Made by a program: the position numbers and the translations under genes. Shown here in pieces: positions 1-6,576 of a stretch of DNA of 36,200 nucleotides. Position 1 is the first letter of the stretch. Every line of letters starts with the position of its first letter. The notes beneath the pieces were generated by a model that worked only from the letters and a program-made list of their open reading frames with translations, was not told where the DNA came from and did not search any database. The DNA is taken from positions 1 to 36,200 of the forward strand of contig CADBAP010000012.1 in the NCBI GenBank assembly GCA_902792685.1. Reading direction: 5' to 3'. This DNA comes from an uncultured Prevotellaceae bacterium (GTDB taxonomy: Bacteria > Bacteroidota > Bacteroidia > Bacteroidales > Bacteroidaceae).

Positions 1-92
1 CAGTAGTTTCTGGAATTTGTATGACGCATCTTAAAGATTATTCGGTACCGCCGTAGAGACATGTCGCCCCTTTTTGTATCCACAAAGAACAT
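1..92 (-). CDS. possible 5' end of an unidentified gene running off the left edge
   Basis: On the minus strand an ATG at 92 opens a frame of 30 codons with no stop before the window edge (begins MFFVDTKRGDMSLRRYR). I do not recognise the sequence. A promoter-like TAACTTTG lies at 172-179 in the right orientation, which would give a leader of roughly 70 nt containing the small hairpin AAACAC-ttgc-GTGTTT at 105-120. Thirty open codons can occur by chance, so this may be only leader sequence of a gene farther left. Confidence 0.25.
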   Translation of the reverse strand, partial: MFFVDTKRGDMSLRRYRIIFKMRHTNSRNY

Positions 93-171
93 TCTGGTTT
101 TCAAACACTTGCGTGTTTTATATAGGGGTCTGTGATATCTCGCAGAATCTCTTAATCGCCTTAATGCGCTG

Positions 172-179
172 CAAAGTTA
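172..179 (-). promoter_or_regulatory. -7 box for a leftward transcript
   Basis: Minus strand TAACTTTG matches the Bacteroidota -7 consensus TAnnTTTG. No good TTTG is visible 19-21 nt upstream, so the call rests on the -7 box and on its position ahead of the left-edge frame. Confidence 0.35.
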
Positions 180-234
180 AATAAAAAATCTTAATCGAAA
201 AAATAATTTGCCGAAAATATATATATTTTCGTCA

Positions 235-265
235 CAAAAAAGCGAAACCTCCGAAGAAGTTCCGC
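235..265 (-). terminator. rho-independent terminator of tRNA-Cys
   Basis: On the minus strand a 10-bp stem (GCGGAACTTC / GAGGTTTCGC, with two G-U pairs) is closed by a UUCG tetraloop and followed by six T. It starts 8 nt after the 3' end of the tRNA gene, the expected place for its terminator. Confidence 0.8.
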
Positions 266-273
266 ATGAGAGA

Positions 274-344
274 GGTGCCTGGCGGATTCGAACCGCCGTA
301 GACGGTTTTGCAGACCGTTGACTAAGCCACTCATCCAAGGCACC
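274..344 (-). tRNA. tRNA-Cys (anticodon GCA)
   Basis: The minus strand folds as a cloverleaf of 71 nt. The acceptor stem GGTGCCT pairs with AGGCACC. The anticodon stem ACGGT/ACCGT encloses the loop CTGCAAA with anticodon GCA. The T arm GGCGG-TTCGAAT-CCGCC is perfect. CCA is not encoded. It has its own promoter at 363-394 and a terminator directly after it, so it is probably a single-gene unit. Confidence 0.95.
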
Positions 345-362
345 ATTTTGATTTTGCGGGTG

Positions 363-394
363 CAAAGGTAATTGTTTTATTTCAAACAACCAAA
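363..394 (-). promoter_or_regulatory. promoter of tRNA-Cys
   Basis: Minus strand TTTG (391-394), a 20-nt spacer, then TACCTTTG (363-370) fits the Bacteroidota housekeeping promoter TTTG-N19/20-TAnnTTTG. The predicted start is about 12 nt before the mature tRNA. Confidence 0.8.
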
Positions 395-397
395 TTT

Positions 398-592
398 TTA
401 CCTCATTTTTTTATGATGGCAATCGAATTTCCTATGAAATCCCGGTTGTTTCTGTTGCCGTTTGATTTCACGCATCGGACAGCCCGCACAACCAGCACAG
501 GGGTCGTTGGTCGTTTTCAGCGCCAACCATATACGATAACTTGCATACGATACGGCACAAACCAATACAACTGCGATTACAAATCCTTGCAA
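398..592 (-). CDS. FeoB-associated Cys-rich membrane protein
   Basis: This 64-residue protein has one N-terminal membrane segment (about residues 3-23), followed by the motif C-A-G-C-A-G-C-P at about 32-39 and a basic tail. This is the layout of the small FeoB-associated Cys-rich membrane protein family, usually found beside ferrous-iron transporters; the Cys cluster could bind metal. No feoA or feoB is in this window, so a link to iron uptake rests on family membership only. It starts 12 nt after the upstream DUF1232 gene ends, suggesting a two-gene unit. The function is not experimentally settled for the family as far as I know. Confidence 0.75.
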   Translation of the reverse strand: MQGFVIAVVLVCAVSYASYRIWLALKTTNDPCAGCAGCPMREIKRQQKQPGFHRKFDCHHKKMR

Positions 593-604
593 ATACTTTT
601 ACAA

Positions 605-1012
605 TTAAACGGGATTTTCCGTTGGGTCGTCATTGAATAAATCATCAGCCGCTTTCAGTTCATCCTCATCAAACCACTGCGATAATTTAGCCTTGGCTTT
701 CTCACGAACCTCATCCGATACGCTGCCCCACACCTTATGAAGTACGAAAATCAGCACCGCCATATCATCGCCCAATCCAGCGATAGGAATGGCGTCCGGC
801 ACCAGGTCTAACGGGCTTATCAGATACCCCAACGCTCCGATGATAATCGCCTTGTCTTTCAAGGAAACCGTATTATTCTGCAGGGTATAATACAGGATCA
901 TTGCTGCATAGACCAGTTTGGAACCCGCCCGTTTGGCGATGCGACTTATCTTATTGACAAATTCCGTATTGGAGAATTTGTCTTTGTATTGCATAAAATC
1001 CGGTAATGACAT
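605..1012 (-). CDS. DUF1232 (YkvA-like) small membrane protein
   Basis: The protein is 135 residues long. Its central segment, residues about 58-92, reads A-L-G-Y-L-I-S-P-L-D-L-V-P-D-A-I-P followed by G-L-G-D-D, the hallmark of DUF1232, a short domain with one or two hydrophobic helices and a conserved acidic pair. The biochemical role of the family is unknown. The tail is acidic and charged. It is first of two close minus-strand genes, with the FeoB-associated protein 12 nt downstream. No clear TAnnTTTG promoter is visible upstream; instead the 5' flank is a run of 16-bp TTTGAC repeats and the 3' end of RNase P RNA, so it may be transcribed by read-through from rnpB. Confidence 0.8.
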   Translation of the reverse strand: MSLPDFMQYKDKFSNTEFVNKISRIAKRAGSKLVYAAMILYYTLQNNTVSLKDKAIIIGALGYLISPLDLVPDAIPIAGLGDDMAVLIFVLHKVWGSVSDEVREKAKAKLSQWFDEDELKAADDLFNDDPTENPV

Positions 1013-1024
1013 ATTATTTTACAA

Positions 1025-1068
1025 TTTGACAATTTTACTATTTGACAATTTCACTATTTGACAATACA
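1025..1068. repeat. 16-bp tandem repeat, three units (TTTGACAATTTYACTA)
   Basis: TTTGAC begins at 1025, 1041 and 1057, an exact 16-bp period. The repeat fills the gap between rnpB and the DUF1232 gene. The related word AAATTGTCAAA occurs on the plus strand at about 29675, again between genes. Confidence 0.85.
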
Positions 1069-1071
1069 AAA

Positions 1072-1474
1072 AGGAGTGCTTCTATAAGCCGGGTTCTGTC
1101 CCCCACCCTTACGGGCAGGGTGTCTGCCATTTATCCAGATCATGAGTTGCCCCATGACTCAAGCATTCTACCCTCCGTCGTACCTGATGAACAGTTTCGG
1201 GCGGGCAACCCTCGGACGACGGTTTACATGAACTTGCAGTCTCCAGACGGCACAGCCTGACGATCACCCGTCAGCTGGTGGTCTCTTACACCACCTTCTC
1301 ACCCTTACCCCCTATTTAATGCGTAATGCGAAATGCGTAATAAAAGGGGGGCGGTTGTTTTCTTCTGCCGGCTCCTACTGTCACCAATAGCTTCTACTTT
1401 CGGAAGTGGAGTACCCTATACTGCCCGGACTTTCCTCTCGCGCCAAGCGCCAGCGGCAGACCGAAGCACTCTTT
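1072..1474 (-). ncRNA. rnpB: RNase P RNA, bacterial type A
   Basis: This is the catalytic RNA that trims the 5' leader of tRNA precursors. The minus strand shows both universal landmarks: GAGAGGAAAGTCCGGGC near the 5' end and ACAGAACCCGGCTTATAG near the 3' end. The outer ends GAGTGCTTC and GAAGCACTC pair as helix P1. It is about 403 nt long. One variable helix, around 1303-1352, is extended by the repeat TAATGCGTAATGCGAAATGC between C-rich and G-rich arms (see findings). A strong promoter lies at 1481-1511, and a T5 run follows P1 at the 3' end. Confidence 0.95.
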
Positions 1475-1480
1475 CGGGGA

Positions 1481-1511
1481 CAAAGGTAGTGCAAAAAACC
1501 GAATAAGCAAA
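1481..1511 (-). promoter_or_regulatory. promoter of RNase P RNA
   Basis: Minus strand TTTG (1508-1511), a 19-nt spacer and TACCTTTG (1481-1488) match the Bacteroidota consensus. Transcription would begin within a few nt of the P1 helix at 1474. Confidence 0.85.
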
Positions 1512-1529
1512 GAGAATGCAAAGAAAATG

Positions 1530-1604
1530 TTTTATTCTTCGCGACGGAATCGCGAAGCACCGTATCTTTTTATTCTTCGCGACGGAATCGTGAAGCACCG
1601 TATC
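1530..1604. repeat. 38-bp tandem duplication, each copy carrying a hairpin
   Basis: Two copies, 1530-1567 and 1568-1604, differ by very few bases. Each contains TTCGCGA-CGGAA-TCGCGAA (1538-1556) or its variant with TCGTGAA (1576-1594), a 7-bp stem with a 5-nt loop. The single change replaces a G-C pair by a G-U pair, so the RNA hairpin survives. It lies between the rnpB and htrA promoters. Confidence 0.9.
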
Positions 1605-1752
1605 AGGAGAGGTTGACGTTAAGTGATTCTTACAATATGAATGAATGTAAAATGGTAAGAGAATCTGTTGAAGAGACGTTAATATGTTAAATTGGAGTGT
1701 TAAAAGGGAATAAATTGTTAAGACAAAATGGCAGTTTCACATTTTTTGCGTC

Positions 1753-1760
1753 TATATTTG
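1753..1760 (+). promoter_or_regulatory. -7 box of htrA
   Basis: TATATTTG matches TAnnTTTG, about 70 nt ahead of the ATG at 1832. No TTTG is found at the usual distance; the nearest candidate is TTTC at 1735. An alternative sigma factor is possible for a stress protease but cannot be read here. Confidence 0.45.
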
Positions 1761-1831
1761 CAGCGACATTTGCGAATGGCACGGAATGTGCATGTAGAAA
1801 GAACAAACAACTATTAATAAGGTATAACAAA

Positions 1832-3280
1832 ATGATGAAAAAGTATTCTAAGTATTTGCTGATTGCAATGTGCGTGGTCGCCGTTGCTTTTTCAGCAGGA
1901 GCATTCATGAAAGCAAGTGCAGCCAAAGCACCAGGACAACCCGTTGATCTGACCTATGCCGCAGAGAAGGCATTGCCGGCTGTCGTACACATCAAGTATG
2001 TGCAGAACTCCAAGACCAAGACTGTAGAGGTAGAAGACCCGTTTGGCGATTTCTTCGATCCGTTCGGTTTCTTCGGAAATCCAGGTAATGGCGGAGGCAC
2101 CCGCAAGCAAAAGGTGCAGACTCCGAAGCGAGAAGGTTCCGGTAGTGGTGTGATTATTTCTGCTGACGGCTATATCGTTACCAACAACCACGTGGTCAAT
2201 GGTGCAGACGAGTTGACAGTGACGTTGAATGACAACACGGAGTTCTCTGCCCGCATCATCGGTACCGACGAGACCACCGACCTTGCCCTTATTAAGGTCA
2301 GTGGCAAAGACCTGCCCACCCTGCCTATCGGTGATTCCGACAAGCTGAAGGTTGGCGAATGGGTATTAGCTGTCGGCAACCCGTTTAACCTCAACTCTAC
2401 CGTCACCGCCGGTATCGTCAGCGCCAAGTCGCGCGGACTGGGTGCCAATGGTGTCGAGAGCTTCATTCAAACGGATGCTGCCATCAATGCCGGTAATTCC
2501 GGAGGTGCCCTGGTGAACACCAATGGTGAGTTGGTTGGTATCAATGCCATGCTCTACTCACAGACAGGTTCCTACAGCGGTTACGGTTTTGCCATCCCGA
2601 CCACTATTATGAATAAGGTGGTAGAAGACCTGAAGAAGTACGGAACCGTACAGCGTGCCGTATTGGATATTCAGGGAACCGATGTACACAACTATATCGA
2701 TGCACAGAAGGCAGAAGGCAAGACTGTGGACCTGGGTACACATGAGGGTATCTATGTTGCCAAAGTCAATGAGAACGGTTCCGGTGAGGATGCCGGTCTG
2801 AAGGAAGGCGACGTCATCATTGAAGTTGGCGGCAAACAGGTGAAGAAGATGACCGAGCTGCAGGAGTTCCTTGCCAGCAAACGTCCGGGAGATAAGATTT
2901 CAATCACCTACCTGCGTGACAAGAAGAAGATCACCAAGACTGTCACCCTCAAGAACACGAAGGGCAACACAGAGGTGGTCAAGGGTGCAGCAGACATTGA
3001 CGTATTAGGCGGCAACTTCCGTCCCATCTCCGACACCCAGAAGCAGGAATTCAGCATCAATTATGGTCTGGAGGTGACGAAAGTGAACAGCGGTGCTTTG
3101 AAAGAAGCCGGTGTCACCAAGGGTTTCATCATCCAAAAAGTCAACGACCAGCCGATTAAGTCTATCGAAGACCTGCAGGATGTGGTCAAGCAAGTATCAG
3201 GCGGTAAGGAGTCTGTCCTTTGGATTCAAGGCTTACAGCCGACAGGAAAGAAGGCGTACTTCGCAGTACCGATTGAATAA
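1832..3280 (+). CDS. degP: periplasmic serine protease, HtrA/DegP family
   Basis: This 482-residue protease/chaperone of the envelope degrades or refolds damaged exported proteins. An N-terminal signal segment (about residues 5-33) directs export. The trypsin-like triad is visible: His120 in TNNHVV, Asp150 in TDLALIKV and Ser223 in GNSGGAL. Two PDZ domains follow, at about 265-375 and 385-480. I chose the ATG at 1832 (MMKKYSKYLL) because it begins a proper signal peptide; the longer in-frame extension upstream would run through the promoter region. A strong terminator follows at 3341-3385, so it is monocistronic. Length and order are typical of Bacteroidota DegP/DegQ. Confidence 0.95.
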   Translation: MMKKYSKYLLIAMCVVAVAFSAGAFMKASAAKAPGQPVDLTYAAEKALPAVVHIKYVQNSKTKTVEVEDPFGDFFDPFGFFGNPGNGGGTRKQKVQTPKREGSGSGVIISADGYIVTNNHVVNGADELTVTLNDNTEFSARIIGTDETTDLALIKVSGKDLPTLPIGDSDKLKVGEWVLAVGNPFNLNSTVTAGIVSAKSRGLGANGVESFIQTDAAINAGNSGGALVNTNGELVGINAMLYSQTGSYSGYGFAIPTTIMNKVVEDLKKYGTVQRAVLDIQGTDVHNYIDAQKAEGKTVDLGTHEGIYVAKVNENGSGEDAGLKEGDVIIEVGGKQVKKMTELQEFLASKRPGDKISITYLRDKKKITKTVTLKNTKGNTEVVKGAADIDVLGGNFRPISDTQKQEFSINYGLEVTKVNSGALKEAGVTKGFIIQKVNDQPIKSIEDLQDVVKQVSGGKESVLWIQGLQPTGKKAYFAVPIE

Positions 3281-3285
3281 AACCC

Positions 3286-3310
3286 ACCCTGCCCCCTCCC
3301 GAAGGGAGGG
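3286..3310. repeat. GC-rich hairpin element, copy 1
   Basis: CCCACCCTGCC is followed by the perfect stem CCCTCCC-GAA-GGGAGGG (3294-3310), 6 nt after the htrA stop. It lacks a T run. It belongs to the dispersed family described in the findings. Confidence 0.8.
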
Positions 3311-3340
3311 TCGAGAATTGTGATATGTGACATAAGTTTT

Positions 3341-3385
3341 AAGGGAGTTGAAGTGTATGAAAAAGCCTTCAACTCCCTTATTTTA
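3341..3385 (+). terminator. rho-independent terminator after htrA
   Basis: A perfect 13-bp stem, AAGGGAGTTGAAG (3341-3353) with CTTCAACTCCCTT (3367-3379), has a 13-nt loop and is followed by ATTTTAT. Confidence 0.85.
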
Positions 3386-3414
3386 TATGTATGTAGCAAA
3401 AAAAATGTATTGAT

Positions 3415-3446
3415 TTTGTTGTATTCAAAAAATTTGCGTACTTTTG
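3415..3446 (+). promoter_or_regulatory. promoter of rpoD
   Basis: TTTG (3415-3418), a 20-nt spacer and TACTTTTG (3439-3446) lie 23 nt before the ATG. This is a consensus housekeeping promoter, consistent with autoregulated expression of the primary sigma factor. Confidence 0.85.
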
Positions 3447-3469
3447 CATCTGCTAAAAATGACAACTGA

Positions 3470-4333
3470 ATGAGACAACTAAAGATTACCAAATCTATTA
3501 CAAACCGTGAGAGCCAGTCGCTCGATAAGTATTTACAAGAAATCGGTCACGAGGAACTCTTGTCTGTGGAGGAGGAAGTAGAACTCGCGCAGCGGATTAA
3601 GAAAGGTGACCGTGAAGCCTTGGAGAAGCTGACAAAGGCGAACCTGCGGTTTGTTGTCTCCGTTGCCAAACAGTATCAAAATCAAGGACTTAGTCTGCCC
3701 GACCTCATCAACGAAGGTAACCTCGGACTGATGAAGGCCGCAGAGAAGTTTGATGAGACACGTGGATTCAAATTTATCAGTTATGCGGTATGGTGGATTA
3801 GACAGAGTATCCTACAGGCTATTGCTGAGCAGAGCCGTATCGTCAGACTGCCCTTGAACCAGGTCAGTTCTGTCAGTAAGATCAACCGTGCCCTGAACAA
3901 GTTTGAACAGGAGAACGAACGCCGTCCGAGTGTGAACGAGATTGCGGAGAAGGTAGATCTGCCGGAAGAAAAGATTGCCGATGCCATGAAGGTGAACTCG
4001 CGACACGTGTCTGTGGATGCACCTTTTGCAGATGGCGAAGACAACAGTTTGCTGGACGTCTTACCCAACGACGACTCCCCGATGGCAGACAACGAGCTGG
4101 TCAAGGAGTCGCTTCGTGAAGAAATCAACCGTGCCCTCGCCCTGTTGAATGACCGTGAGCGGAATATCATCCAAGCCTTCTTTGGCATCAATGAACCGGA
4201 GATGACATTGGAAGAGATTGGCGAGAAGTTCGGACTCACCCGTGAGCGCGTCCGCCAGATTAAGGAGAAAGCCATCCGGAAACTGCGTAGCAATACCAAG
4301 AGCAAGGTGTTGAAAGCGTATTTAGGAGAATAG
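3470..4333 (+). CDS. rpoD: primary sigma factor of RNA polymerase (sigma-70, Bacteroidota type)
   Basis: This protein directs RNA polymerase to housekeeping promoters. At 287 residues it is the short Bacteroidota form, without the long region 1.1 of E. coli sigma-70. Region 1.2 is near residues 15-50. Region 2 contains [12 protein letters not shown] and the promoter-melting stretch [13 protein letters not shown]. Region 3 follows, and region 4 holds the helix-turn-helix [23 protein letters not shown] near the C-terminus. The start at 3470 is fixed by the promoter just upstream. The promoters in this window carry the TTTG/TAnnTTTG boxes this subgroup of sigma factors reads. Confidence 0.97.
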   Translation: MRQLKITKSITNRESQSLDKYLQEIGHEELLSVEEEVELAQRIKKGDREALEKLTKANLRFVVSVAKQYQNQGLSLPDLINEGNLGLMKAAEKFDETRGFKFISYAVWWIRQSILQAIAEQSRIVRLPLNQVSSVSKINRALNKFEQENERRPSVNEIAEKVDLPEEKIADAMKVNSRHVSVDAPFADGEDNSLLDVLPNDDSPMADNELVKESLREEINRALALLNDRERNIIQAFFGINEPEMTLEEIGEKFGLTRERVRQIKEKAIRKLRSNTKSKVLKAYLGE

Positions 4334-4338
4334 AGAGA

Positions 4339-4400
4339 CCCCTCCTAACCCATCCCGAGCAAGCTCGCCCCCCGTAGCCTTCCCCCTGTATAGGGGAGGA
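4339..4400. repeat. GC-rich hairpin element, copy 2 (composite)
   Basis: After the rpoD stop lie CCCCTCCTAACCCATCCC, a small GAGC-aa-GCTC hairpin, a CCCCCC run, and the stem CCCCT-gtat-AGGGG (4384-4397). There is no T run. It is a longer relative of the other GC-rich elements. Confidence 0.65.
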
Positions 4401-4421
4401 ATAGTAATTATTAGTTTGGAA

Positions 4422-4877
4422 ATGGAAAGAAGAAGATATTTATTGCTATTCGTCATGTTATTGGGTTTATCCATCAGTAGCATGGCACAAGACAAGAAGA
4501 CGGCCGTATATATGTTCGGTTTCTCGGCTTCGTTTAATGATTCCACCGTGTATATGACTGACATTCAAAAGGTTGAAGATGCATGGGTGAATACGAAGAG
4601 TGGTTTTCTGGTAAACAGAGACGACTACTCCTACCAACTGCAGAACTACCTGAAGCAGAAAGGTGAGCAGACGCCCACCTGTGTCACGTTCTATGCATTG
4701 AAGCAGAAAGATATTCACAAGAAGTACGAGAACCTGAAGAAAAAATATACGGATAAGAAAAAGGGAGATTTCTTCGTTACCTATTTGAAATCAGAGGATT
4801 TCGCCTTCACGGCAGTAACCCCTGATGAGATTTATACAGAAGCACCGAAGAAAGATAAAAAGAAGGGAAAGAAGTGA
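4422..4877 (+). CDS. small secreted protein of unknown function
   Basis: This 151-residue protein has a signal peptide (residues about 6-22, ending S-S-M-A-Q) and a mature part without a domain I recognise. The C-terminus is extremely lysine-rich (K-K-D-K-K-K-G-K-K). I chose the ATG at 4422; a TTG two codons earlier is also in frame. It ends 17 nt before the HprK-like kinase gene on the same strand, so it is probably cotranscribed with the kinase/peptidase/PqqD trio. It could be a substrate or partner of that set, but nothing in its sequence proves it. No Cys is present at the signal cleavage site, so it is not a lipoprotein. Confidence 0.7.
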   Translation: MERRRYLLLFVMLLGLSISSMAQDKKTAVYMFGFSASFNDSTVYMTDIQKVEDAWVNTKSGFLVNRDDYSYQLQNYLKQKGEQTPTCVTFYALKQKDIHKKYENLKKKYTDKKKGDFFVTYLKSEDFAFTAVTPDEIYTEAPKKDKKKGKK

Positions 4878-4894
4878 ATTGAACTTGCCACAGC

Positions 4895-5785
4895 ATGGAG
4901 CGGAACACACATCTTTTCAGGATTGCAGAACTGAATATCAGTATTACGTTTGAAGAATCACAGCATAACGGGATGTGGTTCCTGTCATCGTTTGAACCCT
5001 TCAGGGTAGAAAAGCACGACCGGGATCTGTTCTTCCATTTGACTGTTGACGATACCATCCGACCTGTTCCGAAGGAACATCGTACCCGCATCCGTGCCTT
5101 TGATACTGGGAACGGTGACACCATCGTAGATAAGTTAGACGATGGCGGTTATCAATATATCATCAAAGACATCCAAGGTGCAGACTGCAGTCTGCTTATC
5201 TGTAACAAAGCCTTCACCCAGTGTCGCTGTGCCCTGAATGGCAACTTCGACATGCGGAAGTTCGGACTGAACAACGCCTTGATGTTGATTTTCGCTTTTG
5301 CAGGAAGCAGACGACAGACTTTGCTCATCCACGCCTCCCTGGTGCGCAACAATGGCTATGGCTATGCGTTTATTGCAAAGAGTGGAACAGGCAAGAGTAC
5401 ACAAGTGAGCATGTGGCTGCGCTACATCCCTGGCAGCGACCTGATGAACGACGACAACCCCATTATCCGCATTATTGACGGAAAACCCTATATCTATGGG
5501 GGGCCATGGAGTGGAAAGACCCCCTGTTATCGGAATGTGAAAGCACCTTTGGGTGCCATTACCCGTATTGACCGCGCCCCCAAAAACTGGGTGGAGAAGC
5601 TGCCACCGATAGAGGCTTTCGCCTCGGTGTTGCCAGCGTGTTCAGCCATGAAATGGGACACGGAGATCTACAACGAGATCTGTAACACCATCACCAGGAT
5701 TGTCGAAACAACAGGCATCTATACCCTGCACTGTCTGCCCAACGAAGAAGCTGCGAGAATATGTCAACAAGCCATCTCAAAATAA
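4895..5785 (+). CDS. HprK/PEPCK-like P-loop kinase of a PqqD-linked set
   Basis: The protein has 296 residues. Residues 1-140 are an N-terminal domain I do not recognise. The C-terminal half resembles the catalytic domain of HPr kinase: His146 ahead of the P-loop (LIHAS), P-loop AKSGTGKST at 161-169, an acidic pair Asp186-Asp187 (LMNDDNP) and the motif GGPWSGK near 202-208, which I associate with HprK-like proteins of peptide-modification clusters. It is not the classical HprK, since there is no HPr gene or PTS context. In lasso-peptide clusters such as that of paeninodin, HprK homologues phosphorylate the precursor peptide. Its 3' end overlaps the next gene by 25 nt, indicating coupled translation. 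The substrate is unknown. Confidence 0.8.
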   Translation: MERNTHLFRIAELNISITFEESQHNGMWFLSSFEPFRVEKHDRDLFFHLTVDDTIRPVPKEHRTRIRAFDTGNGDTIVDKLDDGGYQYIIKDIQGADCSLLICNKAFTQCRCALNGNFDMRKFGLNNALMLIFAFAGSRRQTLLIHASLVRNNGYGYAFIAKSGTGKSTQVSMWLRYIPGSDLMNDDNPIIRIIDGKPYIYGGPWSGKTPCYRNVKAPLGAITRIDRAPKNWVEKLPPIEAFASVLPACSAMKWDTEIYNEICNTITRIVETTGIYTLHCLPNEEAARICQQAISK

Positions 5786-6243
5786 CAGAAATACAATTCC
5801 CCAATGCGGAGTTCCTTCCGGAAGTGGTGAAGATGCTCAACGAGGGGCACACCGTCACCCTTCGGTTGCGGGGTTTCTCCATGAGACCATTCCTGGAGGA
5901 TAACCGCGACAAGGCATTGCTTTGCAAGCCGGAGCATCCGAAGGTGGGAGACCCTGTATTGGCAGAGATTGCACCGAAGCATTTTGTCTTACACCGGATT
6001 ATCGACATCGCCGGCGACCGTGTCACCCTGCGGGGCGACGGCAATCTGGCGAACGAGACCTGTCGGTTGGAGAATATTGTAGGAGGTGTGATCGGTTTCT
6101 ATCGAAAAGGAAGAGATACGCTTGACCGGACAGACGGTCGGAAATGGCGCATCTACTCATGGATCTGGATGCGTCTCTACCCTATTCGCCGTTATCTGTT
6201 GGCGTTCTATCGGAGAATTTGGTTGAGAATCGTAAGGAAATGA
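5761..6243 (+). CDS. S24/S26-type serine peptidase (signal-peptidase-like)
   Basis: This 160-residue protein carries the signal-peptidase nucleophile motif G-F-S-M-R-P with Ser40, then H-R-I at 78-80 and R-G-D-G-N at 91-95. His in place of the usual Lys is the pattern of SipW/ER-type signal peptidases (S26B) rather than of bacterial LepB. There is no N-terminal membrane segment; a basic aromatic C-terminus (about 129-157) may associate with membrane. It overlaps the HprK-like gene by 25 nt and is followed after 20 nt by the PqqD gene. A role in cutting a modified peptide leader is plausible by context, but no target is visible. Catalysis by a Ser-His pair is inferred. Confidence 0.75.
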   Translation: MSTSHLKITEIQFPNAEFLPEVVKMLNEGHTVTLRLRGFSMRPFLEDNRDKALLCKPEHPKVGDPVLAEIAPKHFVLHRIIDIAGDRVTLRGDGNLANETCRLENIVGGVIGFYRKGRDTLDRTDGRKWRIYSWIWMRLYPIRRYLLAFYRRIWLRIVRK

Positions 6244-6263
6244 TGAAATAACAAATTAAAAAT

Positions 6264-6533
6264 ATGAAAGCAAAAAAAGGTTTTAAACTTCGTCAGATTT
6301 GCGGAGAGAATATCATTGTTGCTGACGGCATTGAGAATATCGATTTCAGCAGTATCATCAGCATGAATGAGAGTTCTGCCTACTTGTGGCAGGCCATTCA
6401 AGACAAGGAACAGTTTTCCACAGAAGAACTTGCCACACTTCTGACAGAGCAGTACGAAGTGGACGAGGCCACCGCATTGGCAGACAGCCAGACGCTGGTT
6501 GACCAATGGCTGAAAGCGGGGATTATAGAATGA
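6264..6533 (+). CDS. PqqD-family protein (RiPP recognition element)
   Basis: This 89-residue protein follows the PqqD fold pattern: a beta-rich N-terminal half, the Asn-containing turn M-N-E-S-S-A-Y-L-W near residues 34-42, and a helical half with E-E-L-A-T-L-L-T-E-Q-Y-E-V-D ending in W-L-K-A-G-I-I. PqqD domains bind leader peptides of ribosomally made, modified peptides and present them to modifying enzymes. Here the neighbours are an HprK-like kinase and a signal-peptidase-like protein rather than a radical SAM enzyme. No small precursor gene is evident within the unit. It is last in the operon and is followed by a GC-rich hairpin element. Confidence 0.85.
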   Translation: MKAKKGFKLRQICGENIIVADGIENIDFSSIISMNESSAYLWQAIQDKEQFSTEELATLLTEQYEVDEATALADSQTLVDQWLKAGIIE

Positions 6534-6566
6534 CCCCACCCCCGGCCCCTCCCAAATGGAAGGGAG
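6534..6566. repeat. GC-rich hairpin element, copy 3
   Basis: CCCCACCCCCGGCC is followed by CCTCCC-aaat-GGAAGGGAG, between the convergent PqqD and DPP-IV genes. It begins right after the PqqD stop codon. Confidence 0.7.
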
Positions 6567-6576
6567 TATCATTTAA

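Noticed and set aside
1042-1260. 72-codon plus-strand frame over RNase P RNA
   Set aside because: It is antisense to the conserved rnpB motifs and has no promoter or recognisable protein.
3286-3310. GC-rich hairpins as rho-independent terminators
   Set aside because: No T run follows, and a genuine terminator for htrA lies 31 nt farther on. A different 3'-end role is not excluded.
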